From Vulcanisaeta thermophila (GTDB lineage: Archaea; Thermoproteota; Thermoprotei; Thermoproteales; Thermocladiaceae), in NCBI RefSeq assembly GCF_001748385.1, contig NZ_BCLI01000004.1, forward strand, positions 558,001-622,000: a stretch of 64,000 bases of DNA, read 5' to 3'. The notes under the pieces are model-generated. The model did not search any database. It was not told the DNA's origin and worked only from the letters and a program-made list of their open reading frames with translations. This document shows positions 1-8,030 of the stretch, piece after piece. Every line of letters starts with the position of its first letter. The stretch's first letter is position 1. The position numbers were made by a program, and so were the translations under genes.

Positions 1-199
1 TCACGTTAACCTTTGTCCTAAGCCCCAGCCCAACCCCGCTGATCCTCTCGGGCTCCTTAATATTCCTTATCACTATTGCCCTCCCCTCGGCAATCCTCCT
101 GCAAAGCTTCAGTTCATCAATACCCTCCATCTTGGCCACGAGCTTAACCTCATCCGTAACCCTACCCTCCCTGCACTCCATCATCAGTGTCCTAGCCAT
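1..199 (-). CDS. thiC: Phosphomethylpyrimidine synthase ThiC, N-terminal part (runs off the window)
   Basis: Only the first 66 codons are inside the window; the gene is read leftwards from an ATG at 199. ThiC is the radical SAM enzyme that converts aminoimidazole ribotide to hydroxymethylpyrimidine phosphate in thiamine synthesis. The visible N-terminus has the family layout: a short helix with an E-G-R-V-T-D-E motif, then a segment E-x-x-R-R-I-A-E-G-R-A-I-V-I-x-x-N that leads into the substrate-binding barrel. The catalytic core and C-terminal cysteine motif lie outside. It is divergent from panE, with only an AT-rich 84-base spacer between them. The family call rests on the N-terminal pattern alone. 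Confidence 0.75.
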   Translation of the reverse strand, partial: MARTLMMECREGRVTDEVKLVAKMEGIDELKLCRRIAEGRAIVIRNIKEPERISGVGLGLRTKVNV

Positions 200-283
200 T
201 ATAACATTGTTATTATCTTATCATTTAAGTTTTATCATAACGTGAAAGCAATAAAGGGCCCTCATTATGGGGTGTTGAGGCCC

Positions 284-1123
284 ATGTTTGGTGTGATAGG
301 CCTTGGTGCCGTGGGCTCGTTACTAACCTACTTCCTAAACAGGGCTGGGTTCGCACCGTACGTAATAACGAGGACTTTACATGAAAGGTACATAGTTAGG
401 TTTAATGGTGACCATGAACTAAGCATTAAATTGGTTCAGGAATTCCCTGACGAGGTTAGGTACTCATTAATTGCTGTTAAGGCGTACGATACAGCGAAGG
501 TAATAGGTAGGATTAAGGGGACGCCTGTGGTTTTCCAGAATGGCATTGGCGGTCTCGAGTTAATAAGGGAGAGGTTGGGTGTTGGTTACGGCGCAGTGGT
601 GACCTACGGCGTCACTAGGCGTGGAAACACCACGGAGGTTAAGGGGTTGGGCGAGATAATAATGCCGAGCGCCCTGGAAGAGTTGGCTGACGTGCTCAGG
701 GGTGGTGGCGCCAATGTGGCGGTTGTGGATGATGTGGAGCCCTTCAGGTGGTTGAAGGTTATTGTTAATGCCGCAATAAACCCAGTAACCGCAATACTCA
801 AGTCCCCAAATGGTGTACTGCTCAGCAGTGAACCGGCTAGGGAGTTGGCCCTGGAGGTGATTAATGAGGGCGTTGCCGTGGTTAGGGCATTAGGTATTAA
901 CCTACCCAGGGACCCCGTGGCCGAAACCCTCGACGTGGCCTCCAAAACCAGTAACAACTATTCATCAATGCTCCAGGACTTAATGAATTGTAGGGAGACT
1001 GAGGTTGATTACATCAATGGGGCCATTGCCAGGTACGGCAGCCTCCTTGGCATACCCACACCCATAAATAAAACCTTATTATTAATCATAAAAGCCCTGG
1101 AGAGTCAATGCTTAAACAAATAA
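284..1123 (+). CDS. panE: 2-dehydropantoate 2-reductase (ketopantoate reductase)
   Basis: NAD(P)H-dependent reduction of ketopantoate to pantoate, a step of coenzyme A synthesis in the cytoplasm. With the ATG at 284 the protein has 279 residues and opens directly with the Rossmann strand and a G-L-G-A-V-G dinucleotide motif at residues 6-11, as PanE/ApbA proteins do. A segment R-W-L-K-V-I-V-N-A-A-I-N-P-V-T-A-I near residue 159 matches the family's catalytic-lysine motif. The C-terminal helical domain follows. The frame stays open upstream to a GTG at 242, but that would add 14 residues before the Rossmann strand, so the ATG is preferred. It is probably a single-gene unit between thiC and the phosphoribosyltransferase. 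Confidence 0.85.
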   Translation: MFGVIGLGAVGSLLTYFLNRAGFAPYVITRTLHERYIVRFNGDHELSIKLVQEFPDEVRYSLIAVKAYDTAKVIGRIKGTPVVFQNGIGGLELIRERLGVGYGAVVTYGVTRRGNTTEVKGLGEIIMPSALEELADVLRGGGANVAVVDDVEPFRWLKVIVNAAINPVTAILKSPNGVLLSSEPARELALEVINEGVAVVRALGINLPRDPVAETLDVASKTSNNYSSMLQDLMNCRETEVDYINGAIARYGSLLGIPTPINKTLLLIIKALESQCLNK

Positions 1124-1160
1124 TTAAATAATAATAGTTGAAAATGCGTGGATTTCGTCA

Positions 1161-1178
1161 CGAGAAAGATTAATTAAT
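1161..1178 (+). promoter_or_regulatory. BRE/TATA promoter for the phosphoribosyltransferase gene
   Basis: A purine-rich BRE-like stretch (1161-1168) is followed by an AT-rich box (1169-1176) about 26 bases before the ATG at 1199. This spacing suggests a leaderless transcript. Confidence 0.45.
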
Positions 1179-1198
1179 TCTTAAAACTACAAACCCCA

Positions 1199-1813
1199 AT
1201 GTTGCCGGGTAAGAGGGTCGTTAAGTATGATGGGCGATTAACGCATAGGGTTGAAATAGCAGGCTTGGTTAGGGAGTTGCCCGTTGTTTTCATTGGTAAG
1301 GTTGAGATAAATGGACTTAACTACAATGCCTGGATAGCCTCTGATGCCGACCTGGTTCTCGGCGATGTTGAGTTCATAGGCGCCGTTGCTAGGGACCTCG
1401 CGGAATTATTGAGGGGTTACGACTTCGACATGATAGTCACGCCCGAGTCCAAGTCCATCGCCCTCACCTACGCCCTGGCCCGTGAGCTTGGCCTTCCCTC
1501 ATTCATTGTGGCCAGGAAGGATGTTAAGTCCTACATGAGGGATTACCTAACGGTTAAGGTTAACTCCATAACCACTGGGAGGGAGCAGGTGTTGGTTATT
1601 GATGGGGGTGCCAGGGGTAGGGTTAGTGGTAGGAGGGTTTGCCTATTTGATGATGTGGTCTCGACAGGCAGTACCATGAAGGCCCTGGAGACGTTGATTA
1701 AGATGGTTGGTGCTGATGTTGTGTGTAGGGCATCAATATGGCTTGAGGGTCCCTGGGTTAGTGATGATTACGTAATCCACCTGGGTGAGTTGCCCATCTT
1801 CGTTGATTCATAG
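1199..1813 (+). CDS. Phosphoribosyltransferase, adenine-PRT-like
   Basis: A type I phosphoribosyltransferase of 204 residues. The PRPP-binding signature, hydrophobic residues followed by D-D-V-V-S-T-G-S-T, lies at about residues 147-158. An upstream segment V-T-P-E-S-K-S-I-A-L-T-Y-A-L matches the pyrophosphate-loop region of adenine-PRT-like proteins. The N-terminal 75 residues form a hood region whose sequence does not decide the base. Such proteins salvage purines (base + PRPP to nucleotide) or bind PRPP as regulators. The gene is followed by a degraded purK remnant, so a purine link is plausible, but the substrate is not proven by sequence. Confidence 0.7.
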   Translation: MLPGKRVVKYDGRLTHRVEIAGLVRELPVVFIGKVEINGLNYNAWIASDADLVLGDVEFIGAVARDLAELLRGYDFDMIVTPESKSIALTYALARELGLPSFIVARKDVKSYMRDYLTVKVNSITTGREQVLVIDGGARGRVSGRRVCLFDDVVSTGSTMKALETLIKMVGADVVCRASIWLEGPWVSDDYVIHLGELPIFVDS

Positions 1814-1827
1814 GACTTTAATAGTGA

Positions 1828-2109
1828 GACAGCTTGGGCTACATGGGGCTCATTAGGCCCACGGCCATGATAAACATGCTCGGGGTACCCTACAATGGGG
1901 ATTTAATTAATAGGATCCTCTCTATACCGGCCACGGAGGTTTAGTGGTATGGTAAGACCAAGGTGATGCCGAGGCGTAAGATGGGGCATGTTAATACCAT
2001 GGCCAGCAACATGGGGGAGTTAATGAGGAAGGTGGATTTAATACTGGATTTGATATATGGTGGTGATGTTAGTAAGTACGTACCACCCTGGTATGCGGTC
2101 ACCTCTTAA
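1828..2109 (+). pseudogene. purK: purK remnant (C-terminal part of AIR carboxylase ATPase subunit), interrupted
   Basis: One frame reads through a PurK-like C-terminal domain: G-L-I-R-P-T-A-M-I-N-M-L-G from 1846, then W-Y-G-K and R-R-K-M-G-H-V, the signature of the ATP-grasp protein PurK, ending at a TAA at 2107-2109. An in-frame TAG at 1942-1944 falls just before W-Y-G-K, where functional PurK proteins have a residue such as histidine or glutamine. Upstream of about 1828 the frame is closed by a TGA and the ATP-grasp body is missing. The remnant is therefore both truncated and interrupted. Its last bases overlap the 3' end of pdxT on the other strand. Confidence 0.75.
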
Positions 2110-2695
2110 CCAGGTTCATTATGAACCACTCGTGGATTAATGTGGTCGTTAACTCTGGGTGGAAGGTCAGGGCAAGCATGTTGTTCTCGATAACCACTGG
2201 GTAGTTGTCGCCGTAGGCCACCAGGGGCTTTGCCGAGCCCCAGTACTTAACTATGGCTGGTGCCCTTATGAAGACGGCCCTCACCGTGCCAATACCCTCA
2301 ATATTAAGTGTGGTTTCGAAGGATTCCCTCTGCCTACCGTAGAAGTTCCTAACCACTGAGATGTCCATTACGTTTAAGACACCCTGCCCTGTCTCACCCA
2401 CAACCCTATCCCTAACCTCCCTGGCCATGAAAATGGCGCCCGCGCACGTCCCCATTACGGGCAGTCCGTTGGTTATCTCATCACGTAATTTATCCATTAG
2501 GTTACCCCTTGACGTTAGCCTCCAAATGCTTGTGGACTCGCCGCCGGGTATTATGATGCCCGAGAGCCCTGTTAAATCCTCAACCCTCTTAACCCTAACC
2601 ACGTCACCATTAATGCCCAGCCTCTCCATGGCCCTCCTAACGGCGTACTCATGCTCCTCCACGTCGCCCTGGACCGCCAGCACTCCAATCCTCAT
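2099..2695 (-). CDS. pdxT: Pyridoxal 5'-phosphate synthase glutaminase subunit PdxT
   Basis: Class I glutaminase that feeds ammonia to PdxS for de novo PLP synthesis. The ATG at 2695 gives M-R-I-G-V-L-A-V-Q-G, the canonical PdxT start; it lies one base after the pdxS stop (TAG-C-ATG), so the two genes are translationally coupled. A GTG three codons upstream is also in frame. The nucleophile elbow G-T-C-A-G has Cys at residue 84, the G-G-E-S-T motif lies near residue 52, and the F-H-P-E-L-T motif near the C-terminus supplies His and Glu of the triad. The length of 198 residues is normal. Confidence 0.93.
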   Translation of the reverse strand: MRIGVLAVQGDVEEHEYAVRRAMERLGINGDVVRVKRVEDLTGLSGIIIPGGESTSIWRLTSRGNLMDKLRDEITNGLPVMGTCAGAIFMAREVRDRVVGETGQGVLNVMDISVVRNFYGRQRESFETTLNIEGIGTVRAVFIRAPAIVKYWGSAKPLVAYGDNYPVVIENNMLALTFHPELTTTLIHEWFIMNLVKR

Positions 2696-2696
2696 G

Positions 2697-3716
2697 CTAA
2701 ACACCCCTTGTTTGCAGTAATTCCTCGGGTTTGAGGGTCCTCACGTCAATACCCACCATTGCGGATTTCTCGCTCACCATCTTCTGAGCCTCAACCACGG
2801 TCTCAGGGTCATCCCAGTACGCCGTGGCTAGCACAATGGCTTCGGCCCTCTGCCTCGGGTCCTGGCTCTTGAATATTCCAGACCCAACGAAGACCCCGTC
2901 AGCGCCGAGCCACATCATCAATGCCGCATCCGCGGGTGTGGCTATACCGCCTGCGGCGAAGGTTATCACGGGCAACCTACCCAACCTGGCGGTTAATGTG
3001 ACCAATTCCATGGGTACCTGGCACTGCCTTGCGAAGTCCCTGAGCCTCTCCTCATCACCCTCTCTATACGCCGAGCTTAACTCCTGAATGGCCCTGTTCA
3101 GAACCTTGAAGTGCTTGACCGCCTCGCTCACATTGCCCGTGCCAGCCTCACCCTTACTCCTAATCATACTGGCGCCCTCGGAAATCCTCCTAAGGGCCTC
3201 GCATAACTCCCTGCACCCGTTTACGAATGGTACCCTGAACATCCACTTATTGATGTGGTGCTGCTCATCCACTGGTGTTAGTACCTCGGACTCATCAATC
3301 AAGTCCACACCTATGGATTCCAGGAGCACAGCCTCGTAGTAATGCCTAATCCTCACCTTGGCACTCACGGGTATTGTTATGTGGTTCATCACGTCCTCAA
3401 TAACCTTCAAATCAGCCATCCTAGCCACGCCACCGGCCTTCCTAACATCGTAGGGTAGTTTATCCAGGACCATAACCCCAACGGCGCCCGCCTCCTCGGC
3501 AATCTGCGCCTGCTCCACATTGGTTACGTCCATGATCACGCCATTCCTAAGCATGGCTGGGAAGCCCACCTTAACATTGACAGTCCCTGGCAGGGCATTG
3601 GGCAACTTAACGGGCCACTGAACACCAACCTCCCTAAGCCTATCCCTAAACTCAAGCATGCCGTAGAGGAAGTCCCTGAGTTTATCCAGGTACTCAAGAC
3701 CGGGGGATATTGACAT
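2697..3716 (-). CDS. pdxS: Pyridoxal 5'-phosphate synthase lyase subunit PdxS
   Basis: TIM-barrel synthase that builds PLP from ribose 5-phosphate, glyceraldehyde 3-phosphate and ammonia, in a 12+12 complex with PdxT. Clear family blocks are [36 protein letters not shown] (Schiff-base Lys near residue 120), [17 protein letters not shown] (second lysine) and [12 protein letters not shown]. The N-terminus is about 40 residues longer than in bacterial PdxS and includes an extra helical segment. A GTG directly before the chosen ATG is also possible. It is the first gene of the pdxS-pdxT pair and divergent from queE. Confidence 0.95.
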   Translation of the reverse strand: MSISPGLEYLDKLRDFLYGMLEFRDRLREVGVQWPVKLPNALPGTVNVKVGFPAMLRNGVIMDVTNVEQAQIAEEAGAVGVMVLDKLPYDVRKAGGVARMADLKVIEDVMNHITIPVSAKVRIRHYYEAVLLESIGVDLIDESEVLTPVDEQHHINKWMFRVPFVNGCRELCEALRRISEGASMIRSKGEAGTGNVSEAVKHFKVLNRAIQELSSAYREGDEERLRDFARQCQVPMELVTLTARLGRLPVITFAAGGIATPADAALMMWLGADGVFVGSGIFKSQDPRQRAEAIVLATAYWDDPETVVEAQKMVSEKSAMVGIDVRTLKPEELLQTRGV

Positions 3717-3828
3717 CACGGGGTGATGCCTCGGGGTTAGATAAGCCTTGTTAAACGTTTAATAGCCATTTTCGTATTATTCATAATTATGAATTAGCAT
3801 TAAGAGGCCTCCCTGGCAGGGAGCACCA

Positions 3829-4524
3829 GTGAGGGTTGTAGAGGTCTTCAGGAGTAGACAGGGCGAGGGGCCGCACATGGGTGAGGAGGCGGTCTTCATA
3901 AGGCTAGCCTACTGTAACCTCTACTGCTCATGGTGCGACACCAAGTACTCATGGCACCCAGAAAAGGCCATAAAGCTTGGGTTTAAGGTAGAGACCCCAC
4001 GCACAATGGAGCTCACCGTGGATGGGGCAATAAACCTAATAACTAGCGTGGGCGATGGGGTTAACCACACAGTCATAACGGGCGGCGAACCCCTACTATG
4101 GAAGAGGGAGTTGATTGAGCTAACCAGTCGATTAAGGGGTATGGGCTGGCTCATTGAGGTTGAGACCAACGGAACCATAAGCCCCAGGGGCCTTGAGGGC
4201 ACTGTCGATGAGTTTAACGTATCCATCAAACTGGCCCACTCGGGGGTTCCAAGGAGGATTAGGATTAATGAGGGTGTAATCAAGGAATTCGTGAACCTAA
4301 ATAACTCGATTTTCAAGTTTGTGGTGAACTCATGGGATGATTACGATGAGATCCTGGAATTAATAACGCACTTCAAAATACCCAGGGACAGGGTCTACCT
4401 AATGAGCCAATGCACAACAAGGGAGGAGTGCACCGTGAAGGATGGGCAATTAACAAAACCCATGGCGAAAAAACTGGGTGTAAACCACACACCCAGGCTC
4501 CATATAATAATGGGCTTTAAATAA
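3829..4524 (+). CDS. queE: 7-carboxy-7-deazaguanine synthase QueE (radical SAM)
   Basis: Radical SAM enzyme that rearranges 6-carboxytetrahydropterin to 7-carboxy-7-deazaguanine, the precursor of archaeosine in archaeal tRNA. The cluster-binding motif C-N-L-Y-C-S-W-C (Cys 29, 33, 36) is followed by D-T-K-Y-S-W, and the N-terminal R-S-R-Q-G-E-G motif is the QueE hallmark. The SAM-binding glycine motif I-T-G-G-E-P lies near residue 85. It has 231 residues, close to the family size, and starts with GTG. No other preQ0 genes are in the window, so this one stands alone here. Confidence 0.9.
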   Translation: MRVVEVFRSRQGEGPHMGEEAVFIRLAYCNLYCSWCDTKYSWHPEKAIKLGFKVETPRTMELTVDGAINLITSVGDGVNHTVITGGEPLLWKRELIELTSRLRGMGWLIEVETNGTISPRGLEGTVDEFNVSIKLAHSGVPRRIRINEGVIKEFVNLNNSIFKFVVNSWDDYDEILELITHFKIPRDRVYLMSQCTTREECTVKDGQLTKPMAKKLGVNHTPRLHIIMGFK

Positions 4525-4564
4525 GGCACCACACCCCCACGAGCATTAATCCATAGTACGTTTT

Positions 4565-4631
4565 TCAATTAGTTTCTCGGTACTTGATCCGTGGCAAAAT
4601 TTTGCCATGAAACGAAAAACTAACTAATTGA
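4565..4631. repeat. Nested inverted repeats upstream of sufBD (possible operator)
   Basis: A perfect 16-base palindrome, TGGCAAAATTTTGCCA, occupies 4592-4607. It is centred inside a second 8-base inverted repeat, TCAATTAG at 4565-4572 and CTAATTGA at 4624-4631. The whole element lies in the 209-base gap between queE and sufB, about 100-170 bases before the sufB start. Perfect palindromes of this size are typical binding sites for dimeric regulators; an iron- or oxidative-stress-responsive factor would fit the downstream suf genes, but no regulator is visible. It could instead fold as RNA. Confidence 0.5.
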
Positions 4632-4733
4632 CTTAACTTGTTCATTGGTGTTTAATTAGTGTTTTGTGTGGGTTTTGGCGTGGTTGGTTAATTTCATTCG
4701 GAAGCGGGCTCTGTTTTTTAAGGGGTTATCACT

Positions 4734-6185
4734 ATGGTACCCTCGGTGACACTGATGGAGAATATAGCGTCAGAGTCTCTGAGGGACGTGGTTGCTAAGA
4801 GTTCTGTTGAGGAGTTGCTGGGTCCTGCGGAGCAGGTTCCGTGGGAGGCTGTTATTAAGGGTAGGATTACCCGTGATATGGTTGAGGAGCTTAGTAAAAT
4901 TAAGGGTGAGCCTGATTGGATGAGGAGGCTCAGGTTGAGGGCCCTCGAGATGTTTGAGAAGTTGCCGGAGCCTAGGTGGTTGCCCATTAAGGAGGAGATT
5001 GACCTGGAGTCCCTGGTCCTTTACGCAAAGCCCAGTGTGGAGAGGGCTAAGTCCTGGGATGAGGTTCCGAAGGAGATTAGGAAGTACTACGAGGCCCTGG
5101 GGCTCCCTGACCTGGAGGCCAGGGTATTCGCTGGGTTACTGGGTCAGTTTGATTCGGAGGTTGTTTACCTGAATGTGAAGAAGCAGTTGGAGCAGAAGGG
5201 GGTAATAGTCACCACCATGGATGAGGCCGTTAAGAAGTACCCAGACCTGGTTAAGCAGTACTTCACCAGGGTATTCCCACCTGGTGAGCATAAATTCGCG
5301 GCATTGCACGTGGCCCTTTGGAGCGGGGGCACCTTCATATACGTACCACCTGGCGTTAGGGTTGAAATGCCCATAGAATCCTTCTTCCTAATAGGCAGTG
5401 CTGGTGAGGGCCAGTTTGAGCATTCCCTGATAGTGGCTGATGAGGGCTCATACGTGGAGTGGCTCGAGGGGTGCGCCGCGCCCATGTACAAGGGCTTCAG
5501 CTTCCACGATGGTATGGTGGAGGGCTACGCTGCCAGGAATGCCCACCTGAGGATTAACACGATACAGAATTGGAGTAGGAACATAATAAACTTCAACAAT
5601 AAGAGGGCGGTGGCCATGGAGAACGCTACGGTTGAGTGGGTGGAGGGGAGCCTTGGGAGTAAGGTGAGCTATACATACCCAAGCACGGTGCTTAAGGGCG
5701 AGGGTGCCAGGACGAGCATAATAGGCGTTACAATAGCCAACGGGCCCTTCTGGAAGGAGAACGGCGCCAAGGCATACCACGACGCACCGCGCACCTCAAG
5801 CAAGATAGTTAATAAGAGTATTAGTGTGAATGGTGGGACCGTGGTTTATAGGGGCCTTGTTTACGTCAGGGAGGGCGCCAAGTACGCCAAATCCTCGGTG
5901 AGCTGCGATTCGTTGATATTCGATGATAAGTCCAGGGCGTACACAATACCCCACGACCAAGTGTTTGAAGAGACCGCCGTGGTGACTCACGAGGCGTACA
6001 CGGGGAGGCTCAGTGAGGATAAGCTGTTCTACCTAAGGAGCCGCGGGCTTGATGAGGGTAGTGCCAGGAGTCTCGTGGTCCTCGGCTTCATACAGGACGT
6101 CCTGGTTAGGCTCCCCACGGAGTACGCAATGACGTTGAATAGGGTAATAGAGCTTGAGTTTGGGAAGTTGAGTAAGGTGGGGTGA
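4734..6185 (+). CDS. sufB: Fe-S cluster assembly scaffold SufB
   Basis: Scaffold subunit of the SUF iron-sulfur assembly machine, a beta-helix protein that works with SufD and the ATPase SufC. The 483-residue protein has the SufB-specific N-terminal helical region, the Y-V-P-P-G-V-R-V-E-M-P block, W-L-E-G-C-A-A-P, a long beta-helix core, and the conserved Cys in S-S-V-S-C-D-S at residue 391, which corresponds to the functional cysteine of bacterial SufB. The C-terminal A-R-S-L-V-V-L-G-F block is also conserved. It overlaps sufD, so the two are co-transcribed. No sufC is adjacent. Confidence 0.93.
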   Translation: MVPSVTLMENIASESLRDVVAKSSVEELLGPAEQVPWEAVIKGRITRDMVEELSKIKGEPDWMRRLRLRALEMFEKLPEPRWLPIKEEIDLESLVLYAKPSVERAKSWDEVPKEIRKYYEALGLPDLEARVFAGLLGQFDSEVVYLNVKKQLEQKGVIVTTMDEAVKKYPDLVKQYFTRVFPPGEHKFAALHVALWSGGTFIYVPPGVRVEMPIESFFLIGSAGEGQFEHSLIVADEGSYVEWLEGCAAPMYKGFSFHDGMVEGYAARNAHLRINTIQNWSRNIINFNNKRAVAMENATVEWVEGSLGSKVSYTYPSTVLKGEGARTSIIGVTIANGPFWKENGAKAYHDAPRTSSKIVNKSISVNGGTVVYRGLVYVREGAKYAKSSVSCDSLIFDDKSRAYTIPHDQVFEETAVVTHEAYTGRLSEDKLFYLRSRGLDEGSARSLVVLGFIQDVLVRLPTEYAMTLNRVIELEFGKLSKVG

Positions 6186-7393
6186 TGATGAACCCCAAGT
6201 GGCTTGTTGATGTTAAAAGCAAGGCTAAGGAATTGGTTGATAAGGTACCGTACCAGCAAATAAGGGATTCACCATCAGTCAAGTACTACACAGACTGGAC
6301 GAGGTTTGACAAGTGCCTAGACCCTGCACAACAGCACGTGACGTCCAACGTGGGCGTCACGAAGTACCAATTACCGCCGGCCAGCCTCCTCTCCATTAAT
6401 GGTTCCATAAGCACATCAAGGATACCCAGTAATGTTAATGCGTGGGAATTGAGTGAGTTGGGTGAGGATAAGGGCTCCCTGGTGCTTCGTTCCATGGACC
6501 CATCGGAATCCAAGGCGCTGGCTAGGCATGTGGCGAACCTGGTGGGTGGGGGTTACGTGGAGGTTTTACGAAGCCCCAATGAACCCCTCAGGATAATCAA
6601 CATCGCAAGGCTCGAGGACGGCGTATTAATACCCACGCACTACACGGTGGTTGTTAATGACGATACTGAACTAACCCTAATACTCTACATGATAAGTGAG
6701 CCAGGGAGTAATGCGTGCCCATCAACAACCATGGAGTTGTACCTAGGCAGTAACTCCACACTAAACCTGGTGGTGGCCTCGAGCCAGGAGGCCTCGCCCA
6801 GTTACGCATACATTAAGGTCATGGCTGGTGAAAACTCCACGGTGAATGCATGGACATTATTACTAAACGGCTCCATGAACCATCATAGGGAGGATTACGT
6901 GCTCAATGGACGAGGGGCCAGGGTTAGGCATGAGGGGCTTGAGATAGGCCTTGGGACATCCAGGATTGATTACATAGTTAACCTAATGCATGTTGGTGAG
7001 TCCTCCACATCATACTCAAGGGTCACTGGAGTATCGAAGGATAAGTCATTCGTAATACATAGGGGTTTGGGCAGAATAACCGAGAAGGCCAGGTGGAGTG
7101 ATACCACGGTGGAGGGTAAAGTATTCATACTTAACGAGGGCTCCTACGCGGCCTCCGTGCCCATAATAATGGTGGACACAGGCGATGTAAATGGTGCGAG
7201 GCACAGCGCTGCGGATGCTTCGTTGGATGAGGACCAGGTTAATTATCTCAGGTTGAGGGGTATTTCCAGGGATGAGGTTATCCCCCTGATTATCCATGAG
7301 GTCACGTCCAGATTCCTTGGATCAATACCCAGCGTATTAAGGGATGACGCACAGTTCCTAAGGGACTTAATAACCAGTAAGATCATTACTTAA
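6185..7393 (+). CDS. sufD: Fe-S cluster assembly protein SufD
   Basis: Partner of SufB in the SUF scaffold. The roughly 400-residue protein is a diverged beta-helix paralogue; its C-terminal third carries G-L-G-R-I-T-E-K-A-R-W, followed by D-E-D-Q-V-N-Y-L-R-L-R-G-I-S-R-D-E-V, the SufD/SufB C-terminal signature. The reading frame begins in the GTGA that overlaps the sufB stop, with ATG codons at 6185 and 6188. The middle is more diverged than in bacterial SufD, so it is assigned by position and by the C-terminal block. Its last 8 bases overlap the convergent methyltransferase gene. Confidence 0.87.
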   Translation: MMNPKWLVDVKSKAKELVDKVPYQQIRDSPSVKYYTDWTRFDKCLDPAQQHVTSNVGVTKYQLPPASLLSINGSISTSRIPSNVNAWELSELGEDKGSLVLRSMDPSESKALARHVANLVGGGYVEVLRSPNEPLRIINIARLEDGVLIPTHYTVVVNDDTELTLILYMISEPGSNACPSTTMELYLGSNSTLNLVVASSQEASPSYAYIKVMAGENSTVNAWTLLLNGSMNHHREDYVLNGRGARVRHEGLEIGLGTSRIDYIVNLMHVGESSTSYSRVTGVSKDKSFVIHRGLGRITEKARWSDTTVEGKVFILNEGSYAASVPIIMVDTGDVNGARHSAADASLDEDQVNYLRLRGISRDEVIPLIIHEVTSRFLGSIPSVLRDDAQFLRDLITSKIIT

Positions 7394-8021
7394 TGGCTTC
7401 TATGCATACGAAACCGTACCTCTCAGCCTCATCTACACTGACCGTGTAAGCCCCATCCTCATAATCCCCCAAACCCCTGGATAACGTGGCCACAATCCTA
7501 CTAATCCTGAAACCCACCTCCCTCAGTAACTCGCTCACTTCCCTCACGGTGTAGAAGTGCGCCGCTGAGTAGAACCTGTGGCCCCTTTTACCCAACTCCA
7601 TGTAGAATCTTCCGTGTGGTGACTCACGGGGTACTATGCACGTTACCAACCTACCACCTTCCCTAAGCACCCTATGGCTTTCCCTGAGGGATTTCCTTGG
7701 GTCGTCCAGGAAGCATATGGTCACCACAATGAGTATGTAATCCAGGGCTCCATCCCTAATGGGCATAAGCTCACCAACACCAGCAATGACCCATACGCCC
7801 CGCCCCCTGGCCAGTTGGGCCATGCCCCACGCGGGCTCCAGGCCCATTGGTACGCCGAGCCTATGTGCAAAGAAGCCGCTGCCCACGCCAAGCTCCATGC
7901 CGAAGCCCCTGAAGCCAAAGCTCATGAGGGCCCTTACCTCGGTCTCCGCCGTGGGTTTATGCCTTGTGTACCATGAGTCGTAGTCTAGCGCGTACCTGTT
8001 GAATAATGGCGAGGTGCTCAT
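7386..8021 (-). CDS. Class I SAM-dependent methyltransferase
   Basis: A Rossmann-fold methyltransferase of 211 residues. Motif I (M-E-L-G-V-G-S-G-F-F) lies at residues 42-51; a post-motif acidic residue (G-L-E-P) follows, then the motif IV region (A-L-D-Y-I-L-I-V-V-T) and the L-R-E-G-G-R-L motif. It belongs to the UbiE/type 11 group, whose substrates range from quinones to small molecules, so the substrate is open. The gene sits 9 bases downstream of the PhoU-like gene on the same strand, suggesting one transcript. Its 3' end converges on sufD. Confidence 0.75.
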   Translation of the reverse strand: MSTSPLFNRYALDYDSWYTRHKPTAETEVRALMSFGFRGFGMELGVGSGFFAHRLGVPMGLEPAWGMAQLARGRGVWVIAGVGELMPIRDGALDYILIVVTICFLDDPRKSLRESHRVLREGGRLVTCIVPRESPHGRFYMELGKRGHRFYSAAHFYTVREVSELLREVGFRISRIVATLSRGLGDYEDGAYTVSVDEAERYGFVCIEAIK

Positions 8022-8030
8022 GGTACCACC

